In this document: positions 9,000-20,346 of the stretch, in pieces
Layout of the letters: the number at the start of each line of letters is the position of its first letter
Position numbering within the stretch: the stretch's first letter is position 1
Assembly: GCA_032690845.1 (NCBI GenBank)
Contig: CM064417.1
Location: 14,042,501 to 14,106,500, forward strand
DNA: 64,000 nt
Direction of reading: 5' to 3'
Source: Eleusine coracana subsp. coracana
Taxonomy: Eukaryota > Streptophyta > Magnoliopsida > Poales > Poaceae
Notes under the pieces: model-generated
What the model saw: only the letters and a program-made list of their open reading frames with translations
The model's database searches: none
What the model was told of the DNA's origin: nothing
Program-made: the position numbers and the translations under genes

Positions 9000-11793
9000 A
9001 TGAGATTGTTCAGCTTCTATGTAACTCATGGCCTCCTTAGTGCACTCCATATTGGTTGGTCCAGTGAGCCCCTCCTTGTGTGTAAACCTTATCACAATAA
9101 GTGTAGAAGACATAGGTAGCATAAAGTTCTTATTCAAAGTGGAATTAAATTTGTTAAGGATAGAGTTCACCTTTCTATGTACTTGTACTTGATTTTGTGT
9201 AGTCGATCCAAGAATTGTTGTATAGGGTTCAACGCTTGTTGTGGCTTGCCCTTTATCATGTATAGCTTGTGTGTTCATTGATGTAATTGAATATTGACTT
9301 GGACCATGATTTACTTGACCATTTCTCATAGTCATTACACGACCCGTTTACATAAACATGTTCTTATGTCATTATGGGCTGTGTTGTTGGAGTTATCACC
9401 AACAGTCCTTCTAGTACAGCGTGGTGCTTCAATCTGCAATCATATAAACCAAGTAGTAGATTTGCTTTATAAAGATATTTACTTATAGAAATAATTGTAG
9501 TGTTTATTTGTGTATGTGTTGTTGGCATGGTGTACTTTGCAACGTGCCCAAGGTTCTCAACATGGTTTACATCATGATTTGCTTTCTTTATGTGAATTGC
9601 TCGGATGTCCTCATCATACTCCCCCACTTGAAGAAAAGTCGTCCTCGGCTTTTGTATTTCTGAATATAACCCATAAGAACAAGAGGACTCATGATGAAAA
9701 ATGTTAGATTCTATTTTATTTGACATATCCTGGTTTTCCTTGCAATTGATTCTACCATTTGTATATGGCCAACGAGTTTGAGATGATGCAGGAGGTAAAA
9801 TATTAAGTTTACTACCTTCCGTATGGTGATCAAATCGAGCTCTCATGTTTTGCGGACCTGCAAATAGGTTAGTTGATAGAAAAACAAAAATTTCTTTCAA
9901 ACCACGCAACTGATGTGAGATATCAAATTTTGTCTTGGCAATAAAATTTCCACTAATAAGAGAAAAATTTGTGATCTATCCAAAGGCATAATCAATGTGT
10001 TTATTTTCTAAAAGAGATGAACATCTGGTCAACAATTCTCTTGATGGACAGCAAGCATGAAACAACTAATTCATGTTACATTGAGAAAAACATGGCTCCA
10101 ATATTTTTTTTAATTTCAAATCAACAAGATTGTCACAAGTGATGCGAATAGCACTAACAAAGAACTTATTCGAAGCATGATATCCAACCAGATTGAAAGT
10201 GATATTGCAGTGGGTTATACAAGATAAAGAATTACTCATGGATGCTATCTTAGAAACCTTAGCAAGCATTTCAGTAAGCACAATATGTTCATTAAGTATG
10301 AGATAGCATAAACATTTAGCAGGACAAATTCTTGTGAGCATTTCATCATGAGTAAGTAGTTCCACATTTTCAGGTTTGTGGCTAGTAAAAACATTACCTT
10401 CCAATTCTTGTAATTGTGGTAATCATCTATGAATCCGTAATTTTATTTTCACCATCATGATTCAATATTTGGCTGGATACAACTCCATTCCATGCAACGG
10501 TTATCTTCTTGGATACATGAGCAACCAGCTCCTTCTCATCTTTCATAGAATCCTGCACATTAAGATGAACAACGCAAGATGTAGGTGTAATTTTGTTAGT
10601 TTCTAAATCATCCTCACAATTTGAATGAGCAGTCCCCCTTGTGACGTGTGGTGTAGCTCTCTCACTCATATTGATGGCGCCCTCAATCTCACATTTCATT
10701 GAATCACACATGTCACTTTTGTTTTTGCTCGCACTTAATTTGTCTATGTGGCACTCACTCTCACTCCAATTCTGTTGCACACTCTTTACTTCACATTGGA
10801 GATCATTGTTGATTTGATTCGTATGATTCATGGCCTCCTCCAACAACCTTGGAATATTCATATTGATTGCAGAATTATCAATGATTTTCTTATCCTCTAA
10901 CTTGAGAATTTATGACATGTTTGAACCCATAAGAAATTCCGTGTTTGCCATGAGTTCAATTGGTGCAACAGCTGGTGACACTTCACAACTTGACACCTTT
11001 CTCATACATGATTCTTGAGTGGTTTGCAAATGAGTGGAGAATTCTTAAAGTTCACATATAGAAGATTTTGGATTTGCACATGGAGAACAAGCAGCAGCAA
11101 CCTTACTCCTTTCATTCAATTTCTTTGCCTCTTGCTCATCCATGAGTGGCTTGGCCTTGAATTTTTTTGTTGTTTGCAACAAATTGTGGCACTCAAGATT
11201 CTCAACTTGCTTCAATTGTGTATTTAAAGCACCAACATTTAGAGTGGAACCATATTGGTTACTTTCGCATTTTTGATCAATGGTTCTCACACAATGGCCA
11301 AAAACTCCATTTTTCTCTTCTTGTGCAATACTCTCTTCAATATGATTATCACATTCCACAGCGGTAGTATTAGCAATTTCCTTTTCATTTTTGATGTGTG
11401 ATATGAATTTTCCAGCACTTTCCTCCCTTGAATCATAATCATCTTCATAAGTGGAAACATTCTCAAGCATACGACTCTCAAACTCTATTATCCCTTTTAA
11501 TTCAACATGCGATGGCTCATCATAATTCTTTCTTGTATCTTTTCCTGTAGAAACAATGCTACTAGACTGAGAATTAGATTTTGTTCTAGCAACAAAATCT
11601 TGGATATTCTTGGACTAAAACTCAACAAAAGTCACCAAAATAACAAAACTTAACAAAACTCACCAAAATAACAGATTGAAACAAAGGGCTATGGATATTT
11701 TTTATGGCTTTTCTGGATAGGACGATAACATGTATATGTAACTAAGGGTAAAGAAAAAATCCTACCGTGGCAATGATGGCTCTTGATACCAAA
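9000..11793 (-). mobile_element. Element X internal region: non-autonomous LTR element of unknown coding
   Basis: About 2.8 kb between a primer site (11778-11791) and the 3' LTR. Minus-strand open pieces at 11470-11045, 10861-10427, 10404-10066, 9909-9364 and 9335-8997 form a nearly continuous degenerate reading region rich in Asn, Ser, Glu, Cys and His. I see no protease, RT, RNase H or integrase motif. This fits a large non-autonomous derivative (LARD-like) moved by another element's machinery. The last 600 bp are repeated at 27884-28484. The protein frames may be a gag-like or captured gene; I cannot name it. Confidence 0.65.
11778..11791 (-). promoter_or_regulatory. Primer binding site of element X
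   Basis: The minus strand reads TGGTATCAAGAGCC, close to TGGTATCAGAGC, the standard initiator-Met tRNA primer site. It sits two bases inside the LTR end (…CTCATCA). The identical site recurs in the second copy at 26143-26156. Confidence 0.75.
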
Positions 11794-11941
11794 TGATGAG
11801 ACTGTGGCCTGATCTTCACGACGTAGGATCATGAACAAGATAACTAGCTTCAAAAGAAGCCAAGATAATTAGCTGCAAGCAGCCGAGATAACAGTGCAAC
11901 CTGACGAAATCAACTCGAAGCCAACCACCATCTTCATACGG
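11794..11941 (-). repeat. 5' LTR of element X, inner part, cut by element Y
   Basis: The plus strand starts TGATGAGACTG next to the primer site and breaks at 11941, where the Y LTR starts (TGTTGACAACC). The last five bases before Y are TACGG, the same five that flank the solo Y LTR in the second copy. It matches 26159-26306. Confidence 0.8.
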
Positions 11942-12855
11942 TGTTGACAACCAAAATTGGCACTCTGGGAAAACCGATGGTTCCAGTTCTCAAAACCGAA
12001 TGGTCTAGATTTCATAGACCAAGTGTGGTCAAAATTATCTAAACTAAGGCTAATAGCAATTATTCACAAGTTTGGTGTTTAGATATGTTTTGCAGGTTAT
12101 GGGAGTATTTTAGGTGAATTTTGGCTAATTTTCACCCAAGAAGTAAAGAAGTGTTTCAAAAGTTAATATTATAAGGCCAACATGTATATTTGAAGTTTCC
12201 ATGATGAAGCCCTCGTTGAGACGATCAAAATGGGTATATGATACGCTTAATTTGGACACGAGATGAAGAAGTTATGGTTTTTGCAAAGTACTCCCAGGCT
12301 GCAAAACCGAACATTCCGCTTTTGTCAACCGGAAGGTCCAGTTTTAACATGTTTGCTAGGGAATTCGGACTGTCCGGTTTGGGAAACCGGATAGTCCAGT
12401 TTTGACTGTCTGAGACTAGAGTTCTAGATCCGTTTTAGGTCGGTTTCTTTAGTGTTTTCTGATGGATTACACCTCCCATGGGGGTAGACTTACCCACCCT
12501 TTATATACAAAGGGCCATGGCCAATTGAGGCAACAACCCAATCGAATCCATCAGTTTACTTATATGTCTCTTCTTTTACTCTACTTTTCCAACCTCTCCT
12601 TACTATTCATCTACTGATCTCCACGTTCTTCGACATGTAAGGCGTTGTTTATCTCTTTGCTGGTTTGCTCGTAAACCTAGCCGTATTTCACCATGTAACA
12701 GTGATAGTACCCTCTTTTCTGTCGAACCCGACAAAACCGGACCCTCCAGTTTGCTAATTAGGAGCATCTGGTTTCCGCAGACTCAGCAACAAAAAGCAGG
12801 GCTGTGGGCTGCACTTGAGCATGCTCGTGTTTAATGGAGCATTTCAGCGTCAACA
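11942..12855 (+). repeat. 5' LTR of element Y (914 bp)
   Basis: Starts TGTTGACAACC and ends GCGTCAACA. It contains several ACCGGA…TCCGGTTTT imperfect palindromes and a TATATAC box near 12503. Compared with the solo copy at 26307-27346 it lacks about 117 bp near position 12616. The same segment is present in the third copy (41741-42780), so the difference is a deletion here. Confidence 0.85.
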
Positions 12856-12862
12856 CACCTTT

Positions 12863-12880
12863 TGGCGACTCCACTGGGGA
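12863..12880 (+). promoter_or_regulatory. Primer binding site of element Y
   Basis: TGGCGACTCCACTGGGGA follows the LTR after a short spacer. It resembles the TGGCGACTC(C/T)(G/A)CTGGGGA primer site of Tat/Ogre-type elements, usually attributed to tRNA-Arg. Confidence 0.65.
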
Positions 12881-12918
12881 AGATTATTCAGGTTATTTAA
12901 ATGACTGAATTTTCTACT

Positions 12919-13492
12919 TGTTGAGGATAAATATCGGGGTGCCACGTAGCACCTCCTAAGGCTCACACGCGCCAGAATCAAAAGGACTCAAAAGGTCCCG
13001 CAGGATCACCACCAAGGCGCCACCCGCGTGGGCCCCCACGGGAAGCATCCCTACGGCAATCAGGCCTTAGCCGCAAAAGCCACGCTATTACCCCGACTCG
13101 CTTGACCCGTGAGTGGTCAAGGGTCGGTCGAGTCCCGCTCGACCCCTCAGTGGGGATTGGGGATTCGCTACGACTCGCTCGACCCCTCGCAAGGGGGCAG
13201 TGGGCAGATCGCTCCGTTTGACGGAGTGCCGGCACGGCTCACACTCCCAAGCTGATGACTTAGCCATTAGCCTGAACCTATCCACTCCGGGAAACGATGG
13301 ACGCCCTGCTGCTACTACTATCATGAGGACAGTGTGCCCCCCCCCCCTGCAATCCATAGTCAAACGTCGCCTTCGTCAACATCCATTCATGGGACCCAAG
13401 CCCGAACAGGATGGGGTGAGCAAACCCTGGCCAGGCCTGAAGCGCACACCCCAATGAATAAATACTACTAGACGGTGATCTAAACACCGACA
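12919..13492 (+). repeat. 5' LTR of element C (574 bp)
   Basis: Starts TGTTGAGGAT and ends AACACCGACA, followed by G and TTGGCATGCCAGGAAGGGG. GC-rich, with repeated 'CTCGACCCCTC' blocks. It breaks the Y leader just after its primer site. Confidence 0.7.
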
Positions 13493-13548
13493 GTTGGCAT
13501 GCCAGGAAGGGGCCTTTACGCGCTTGGCTTCACCACTTCCCGGTTCGG

Positions 13549-14080
13549 ATGGCCACTTCCTCCACCTTCTGGGCTCCCGGCAGCAGCATGTTCTTCGAGA
13601 GCCTGGAATTCGTTGGTACTACAGACCAGAAGCTGCTCTGCGTTAGCATTCCGACACCTTCGCCGCCCCCAGCCCAGGCGGCTGCCCCCATGGTGACGCA
13701 TCCGTGTTGGCTAGAGGACGCGAATGACATGCTCGACTCCGCAGTCGCGGGAGACGACCGTCTCAGTCGCCGACGAGTCACCAACGAGTCGCTCCTGAAC
13801 CCTATCGTGGCGGCCATCACAGTCGCCGACGAGGCGATGCGCGCGGTTCGACTCCAGCCGGCCAGGCTGCACGCCACTGGCCACTCCGTGGCGTCGGCCG
13901 ATTATGGTGACCAGCTGTGGCTCCATCTGGAGCGTCACTTGGACCCTACGCCCGATCAGGAAGACCTCCAATACTTCACGTTTGTGTTGGCGAACATCCA
14001 CGGGCAACTTCTCGGAGAAGTGCCCCTCCATCCGAGCGGGCTCGCCAGGTCCCCTTCGAAGCGCTACCCATATGGCATGC
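13549..14080 (+). pseudogene. Element C gag N-terminal remnant
   Basis: The first Met (13549) lies about 40 bp after the primer-like site, as expected for gag. The protein is Ala/Pro/Ser-rich at the start (around residues 40-50, 'PTPSPPPAQAAAP') and gives no clear domain before it runs into aRNH sequence in a different frame near 14080. This is an inferred gag identity, based on position only. Confidence 0.5.
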
Positions 14081-14084
14081 AGAA

Positions 14085-15163
14085 CAGGGGCAGGCGTCGG
14101 CCTCATCTTCATCTCTCCACTCAAGGGTATGTATGAAATATGCGATTCGTTTACATTTCCTTGCATCAAACAATGTTGCCAAGTATGAAGCACTTGTCAA
14201 CAGGCTCAAGATTGCCATCGAGCTCGGAATCTGGCGGCTAGAAATCCGGGGCGACTCCCAACTCGTGGTCGACCAGATCATGAAAGAGTCTAGCTGCTGG
14301 ACCGACGCCATGGCACTCTACTACCAGGAGGTCTGCAAGCATGATAATAAATTTGATGGGCTGGAGCTCAAGCACATCCCCCGATGCCTCAATGAGGCGG
14401 CCGATGCGTTAGCCAAAATGGCGTCTGGTCACGAGAAGATCCCTCTGGGGGTCTTCATAAACGACCAGCACCAATCTTTGGTTCGACCCAAGGAGCCCAC
14501 GAGGGCCAAGGATGGGTCGACTGATTCCTCTGAGCCGACTCGAAGGCCAAAGAATCGTCCCCAGTGGCCCCACAGCTCGCGCACGTGATGGAGATCGACC
14601 GACCAAGCAACTCGGGCGAGCCAGACAACCAGTCGGACAACGTGGGGGTCGAGCGAATCGACCCCCAGGTTGTGCGAGCCGGGCTCCCACCCGACTGGAG
14701 AGTCTCGTACATCGAGTTCTTGGCTCATGGCACGCTTCCTACTGACGCGACTGAGGCCAAATGACTCTATCGGCGCTCCAAGTCTTTCGCCTTGATCAAC
14801 GGGGAACTCTACAAGCGCAGCGTCACCAAAGTGATGCAGCGCTGCATCCCCACCAACGAGGGCATTAGGCTACTCATTGTTATCCACGGTGGGGGGGGGG
14901 TGATCACCACACCGCACCACGAACCCTCATAGGCAACGCCTTTCACCAAGGCTTTTACTGGCCGACTGCCGTGGGTGACGCAACCCGCATAGTCAAAACC
15001 TACAAAGGCTGCCAGTATTACGCCCGACAGACGCATCTGCCGGCCCAGGCCCTTCAAACGATCCCCATTACGTGGCCTTTCACAGTCTAGGGATTGGACC
15101 TGGTGGGCCTGCTTAAAAAAGCGCCTGGGGGCTACACCAACTTACTTGTCGCCCTCAAGTGAG
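14085..15163 (+). pseudogene. Element C second RNase H and integrase remnant
   Basis: The frame from about 14130 to 14460 carries the Tat aRNH core: 'ASNNVAKYEALVNRL' (Lys replaces the usual Glu before Tyr), 'EIRGDSQLVVDQ', 'DKFDGLELKHIPR' and 'NEAADALAKMASG'. Sequence 14690-15160, in changing frames, matches the integrase leader and zinc region ('FYWPTAVGDA', 'YKGCQYYARQTHLPA') up to 'LDLVGLLKKAPGG'. Stops and a G-run (14891-14900) break it. It ends in the integrase core, so the catalytic triad is absent. Confidence 0.8.
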
Positions 15164-16192
15164 GAAAAGATTACTACGCATGAGGTAAAAGCTGATTCTC
15201 CTAGTAGTAGTAGTAATTCTATAAATATTTTATAAGATACATCAAGTACTGGGGGGCAACAAAAGGTTTCATGTCTTGTACATGACTGATTGACTTCAAA
15301 TCGGCCATCAAAAGTAAGTCTAGAAAAACCAGACCATCCGGAATGCCAAACCGGACCCTCCGGTTTTGACAGGAGACCAACATTTATAGGACTAAAGGAG
15401 GTAAAGGCCAACTCAAGCATGAAAAGCCGAACGTCGCTTTTAAGGAGCTTATGGCTAAATATGTGACAATGAGAGATGCAAAAAGTGCTTGTCGACCAAA
15501 CAACATCAAACAATCAACATCAGCTCCAAAGTACAAATCTGAATATTGGAATCGGCAAAGGAAGGAGTTCCATACAACAATTCCATATTATCCATTTATG
15601 CCGATTACACCAATGTCATATGGACCACCTCCTACAATTTTTCATCCTTATGCATCATGGGGATGGCATGGTCCGTGGGTACAACCACCAACACATTCTG
15701 CACCTTGTCACTTTCAGAATACAAGTTCAAGGAGGCCAATCTATAAACGTTGACCACATGTAAAAGACCATTTTCATCAAAACAATTGGTCTAGAGTCCA
15801 AGACAAGAAAAATGTGGTTAAGCAAGTTTATCGTGTCAAGAGAGATGGTCGAAAAGATAAAAGTTCAGATTTGTCCTCAAACAATAAAAAGCTGATAAAA
15901 ATTTTGGCTAATATTGTCAAAGAGGTGAAGGAGCAATTTGTTGACTCACTAGATGTCCAATCTGAACCAAAGAAGTTGAAGGTGCTAGAAATCAAGGTAG
16001 AATTGCCAATATCTAATAGAGAAGTAAAATCGAGAGGTTCACTCGGTTTATCAAATTGGCAAATAAGAAAATTGCAAAAACTTACTGCTGAGAAGTTGAA
16101 GGAGAAGAACATGGAATGGGTTCCCAAAGTGTCGATACTTGATCTCGGCAATATATTCATAGGGCTACATCAGGACTAAGAACTACGATGGT
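15164..16192 (+). pseudogene. Element Y internal gag-like frames, left part
   Basis: A frame at 15451-15753 is rich in Tyr, Pro, Trp and His ('YYPFMPITPMSYGPPP'). After one stop a Lys-rich frame (15814-16179) follows, with 'VKQVYRVKRDGRKDKSSDL' and ending in the 'LSNWQIRKLQKLTAEKLKEKN' / 'WVPK' stretch. I associate such stretches with gypsy-like elements of sorghum and maize, from memory. No protease or RT motif is seen. Element B begins right after. Confidence 0.5.
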
Positions 16193-16505
16193 TGAGACAC
16201 AAGACGCCGAGTTGTACAGGACGGGCCCTCTCGATGAGAGTAAAAACCCTATGTCCTGTATTCTGTGGTTTGTATTGCTTTGTAATCTCGTGCCCCCGAT
16301 GGGGGGTTCCCTGCCACCTTATATATATGGTCAGCAGGGGATACATGAAGAGTCCTACTGGTAGTCTACAAGGATTTACATAGAAAGTCTATCTCTAATT
16401 CCCTTACACTCCAAGCGGACTCGGTCGGTACCCTTATTGGTGAGGTACCTGGTTGGTTGCTGACTTTGACATATCTATGGATACCCGGAAGGTAAGTATT
16501 CCACA
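16193..16505 (-). repeat. 3' LTR of element B (about 313 bp)
   Basis: The plus strand runs from TGAGACACAAG to GTATTCCACA. The minus strand just before it reads CTCGGGGGATGA, a good polypurine tract. The LTR starts TGTGGAATACTTACC, similar to the start of the A LTR (TGTGGTACATAAA), as expected for related families. Confidence 0.65.
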
Positions 16506-17239
16506 TCATCCCCCGAGTGCTTTCTGATTTTGAGCTGTGACTTGCCGAGTGATCTTTAATGTTGATTCGAACAGGTCATAAATTAGGAAGATCTCTTGAT
16601 TGAAGTTCCTGATGGATCTAGTGCGTCGACTAGGTGCACCTGATCAGGTGTAGCCCCCGACTCTTGTATAATTTGGAGACTAACAAATAATGCAAGAGTC
16701 TAATAACATTAGCTCTTAATATTTTGTTCTATAAATTCAACTCAAACTATCAAGCTCGAGCTGATAATCCTCTGATCATCAAACCAAAGGATCAGTCTAC
16801 ACGACATCAATCATGCCGACCGATTAAAAGTAATGCCAAGTGATTTACACTCTTATCCGAATAATTTATAGACCCAAAATTCCATAGTAGTAAGCCAAAT
16901 GATATCAGTCATGATATAGCCTTCCCTTAAGAAATTATTACTAGGATTAAAACAAGCTCAATGTTAGTAATTACTTACTGACTTCAATCAGTAAGGTACT
17001 TGTGAACTTGAACCCATACGACCATCAAGTCCCCTTGCTATATGATCATCAAATCACATGATATGGGAAGTATTTTTAAATGGATATTCCACTGCTTCTC
17101 ATCAAAGAAGCCCCCGAGATTAAGTTCTCAAGGTTTATAGCATTACTTCTTTTTAAAGAATAATGCCTCATGATTTTTATTACACGCAGAAAAAGCATAG
17201 CACTGTATGGCCCACCAAAGCCCATGGGGACCTCAAAGA
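16506..17239. other. Non-coding spacer between element B LTR and its extra gene
   Basis: AT-rich DNA with no convincing reading frame on either strand. It presumably serves as the untranslated upstream region of the opposite-strand gene and the 3' untranslated region of pol. Confidence 0.5.
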
Positions 17240-17259
17240 CTAGGTCAAAAAGGCGAAGG

Positions 17260-17266
17260 TATAAAA
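17260..17266 (+). promoter_or_regulatory. TATA-like box for the element B opposite-strand gene
   Basis: TATAAAA in the context AAGGTATAAAAGGGC lies about 220 bp before the first Met (17482) of the extra gene and on the same strand. It suggests that gene has its own promoter, separate from the LTR. Confidence 0.5.
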
Positions 17267-17481
17267 GGGCAAAGGGCTGTTGACTCCAAGTCCACGCCGC
17301 CATTTCGCACACAACGCTTCATTTTCCTTGCGCCTCCCCTGCTCCCGTTACTCCTCTACTTTAGAGCTAGGGTTAGCCATTTTATCACCGCTGCCACAGA
17401 TCCTCATCGCCAACAAGCTCTGAGCTCCTGCTACGGTTAGCCCGCTGCCTCCGGATCCAGCGTGCCACCTCTTCATCGACA

Positions 17482-20346
17482 ATGCCTTGCAAGTTGTCCA
17501 AAAAGGTCGACGCCGCTAAATCATCCTTCTCAGAGTTGGAGATCCTGGAATTTTTGCGAGAATTCCCAAAAAGCAGCATCACCACCGCCGATCTGAACTC
17601 AATGGTGATGGATGGTATCCTCCCAGAACAGGCGCGCATTGATTGGAAGGTACCCAAAGAAACTCGCCCCCTCCCAATCCATAAACAGATTGTAGTTTTT
17701 CACTCTTTTTTCGAGCATGGTTTTGGAGTTCCCTGCTGTAGTTTTCTGCATGGGCTCCTTTTCTTCTATGGGATTGAGCTCGTCAACCTCAATCCCAACT
17801 CTATTCTCCATATTGCCATCTTCGTGCATATGTGTGAAGCCTTTCTGGGTGTTCTGCCCCACTTCACTCTATTCTGCCATCTCTTCGTCCTCTGACCGCT
17901 GCCAACTAAGGAAAACCAAGTTGCCATTGGTGGAGTTGGCTTCTAGTTGCGCAAGAACAAGGCATACATTAATGTGTCGTTGAACACCGAGAACAAGAAC
18001 TGGAGGGATCAGTGGTTCTACAGTGACAACCCTCCCCCTATTCTTGCTGATTTCTCTAGCACGAAAGCCACCCCTCAGGCGCAGTGGTCAGAGAGACCGG
18101 ACCCAACTGATCTTCAGGTGGTCACTCTGCTAGAAAAAATTGCAGAGCTGAAGAATGAAGAGATTTACGGCATTACTATAGCGAAGACCTTCATAGTGCG
18201 CCGAGTACAACCCTTGAAGCAGCAGAGCCACCCCGCCTAGAAATATGCCACGGATGACAAAATGAGGGAAGTGCCTGATCCACTGAACCCCACTCTATGT
18301 TGGTCATGGTTATCGAAGATGTTTGAATGAAGCATTGTTCATGATCACTTCTTAATCACGAAGACATACAATGTGGGCACTCTACGGGCCCGAGTAAGCT
18401 TCGGTCATTTTGAGTGTTTCTGATGTTCTTTCTGACAGGTTGATCACAACATGTGATGTCTTCATACTTCTGTAGCTTTTGGACACTTTTGTGTCACACC
18501 CTCCGCTCCCTCCAAATGATTCCGAGGGACCGGACTAAGTTGAGAAGCCGCCGCAAAGCGGTGCTGGAGGGAGCAGTTCTTTAGCGGATGCACGACTGAC
18601 CGAAGAAGTCATCACAAATGTCTCCACCGTGCTTCCTCACCCTAACTTACTCTCCCCTAGCCGATGAGTGAAACAAACTGCTCACCATCGTCGGCAATAT
18701 ATGGGAGATGGTGATGATGACAAAAAGGCGCGTCCGCATGATGCCAGTCTGTCGAACCCCGCACACTCTGACCGACCATCAAGCCAGTCGGAGCCCCCGA
18801 GCAAAATGGCGAGTGATACAAGGGCAGCGAAGAAGACCGATGAAACCGGCAAGTCTTCCCTGAAGAGGAAGGAGACTGACTCGCAGACCACTTCTTCAAA
18901 GAAGAGAATCTGTCAAATCAAAATCCATCAAGCCTCTAGGTAAACTTCTTCGCATTTTCGATTCTTCATCATTGTAGTTAATAACCATATTTTAATCCTT
19001 AATGTTATGCCCTTCGGTGGTCATAGTGCTCGGTCAAGTGATGCTTAGAGCGCCCAAGGGTCTGAGGACACCCGGTCACCTCCAACTCCTCATCCGACCA
19101 ACTTGCCTCAACCAGTCCGCACGTCATCAAGTGCATAGACCGAGGTGAGGAAGTCACCCAAAGCTCCAGCGCCTACGCCGATGCCGACACCGACACCTCA
19201 GACTGCCAATCCTTCCCCGACCGGCATTTCTCATCTGCTCTACAAGGGTAAGGCTGTGTTGGGCGAGGATTCATTGGGTCGGCTTGAAGCCGAAGATATG
19301 AAGATCATCCATCAGCATCGAGAGGCAAACAAGGTACATCAATACCAAGTTTTTTTCTCCTTGAGTCATTCTTCTGACTAACCATGCCCTTCTTCACATT
19401 CAGAGAATATATTCTCTTATGCAGAAAAAGCAGGCCAGGATTGAGTACCACAAGGCCGAAACTTTTGTTAAGTCTCAAATTTCTTATCTATATAAATTCT
19501 CCTTTTGAGGTATTGACTTGTTGTCGTCATCTTGTCAGTTACCGGCGAGCAGCTCTCCTAGGCCAAAAAGCAAATGGAGAAACTGTAGACCGACTACAAG
19601 GAAGCCACTGATGCTTTGGAGCAAGGTCGTCTTGACAATGCCGGTGAGACTGCAGACCGACTTCTCTTTGTTCACTCTAACGCCAAAGAACAAACATTGG
19701 TCGACTTGGAGAAGCTCACTTCCAACCAGTAGAGATTTTTAGATGCTCTGACTGTTGAGAAGAACGATCTCTCCAAGTCTCTTGGCGAGCGAGACTCAGA
19801 GCTTGCTCTGATGTAGAAAAAAGCTAAAGGAGACCATGGAGAAGCTGGAGGAAGCAAAGAGCAGCTCTAAAGCTTTCAAATGTAATCTTGCCAGTAAGCT
19901 CTCCATCGTGTCTTCATTATTTCTCTTGTTGACTTTAGATTCTGACATCTTGAAAACCTTTTGTAGCATTATCTTATGGCGCTCGAAAAGCATTGGGTTA
20001 TATCCATGCTAACCAAGTGGAGAAGACTGGTCAATCCTTGGAGTATCTTCTGGAGCATGCTTCGAAGGTGATCGCTAATCATACCAGGAGGGTGGCGACC
20101 GAGGCCGGAAGTCAAGTGCTGGCGATATGCCAGTCTTGGTCTCCTATGCTGCCATTGGACAAGATTAAGGAGGGCTTCAACCTAGACTTGTCTATTAACC
20201 AATATCAGTTGCTCATGGACTCGATGCTAGAGACGTCCCATGCCTTGGTTGATAATGTAGAGATCGATCTCGTGATTCCGACTCCTCCAGCAACTCTAGA
20301 GATAGAATTGCAGGATGATGCTTCCTCTCCTTCACATGAGTTGTAA
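17482..20346 (+). pseudogene. Opposite-strand extra gene of element B (putative gypsy-type transposon protein)
   Basis: The first exon (17482-17895) begins Met-Pro-Cys-Lys-Leu-Ser-Lys-Lys and holds 'VVFHSFFEHGFGVPCCSFL', 'LLFFYGIELVNLNPNSILHIAIFVHMCEAFLGV', the pattern of Pfam 'putative gypsy type transposon' (PF04195, Transposase_28). Later pieces at 17947-18240, 18668-18943, 19145-19333 and 19405-19870 are charged and coiled-coil like. The last (19993-20346) is the conserved tail ending at a stop. Several GT...AG introns fit, for example 19334-19404 (ends TTCACATTCAG). Function is unknown. It lies antisense to pol, as in other grass Tat elements. Stops (for example the TAG codons near 19733 and 19814) make this copy doubtful. 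Confidence 0.65.

Larger units (their letters stand above)
12919..15163 (+). mobile_element. Element C: internally deleted Tat-type element inside Y
   Basis: 5' LTR (12919-13492), primer-like site (13494-13512), the start of gag, then directly the second RNase H and part of integrase. It stops abruptly at 15163 without a 3' LTR. The DNA between gag and aRNH (protease, RT, first RNase H) is missing. This segment is GC-richer than its surroundings. Runs of 11 C (13337-13347) and 10 G (14891-14900) lie in it. Confidence 0.75.

Noticed and set aside
11778..11791. tRNA gene at the primer binding sites
   Set aside because: Only the 12-18 bases complementary to a tRNA 3' end are present, with no cloverleaf around them; the same applies to the other primer sites.
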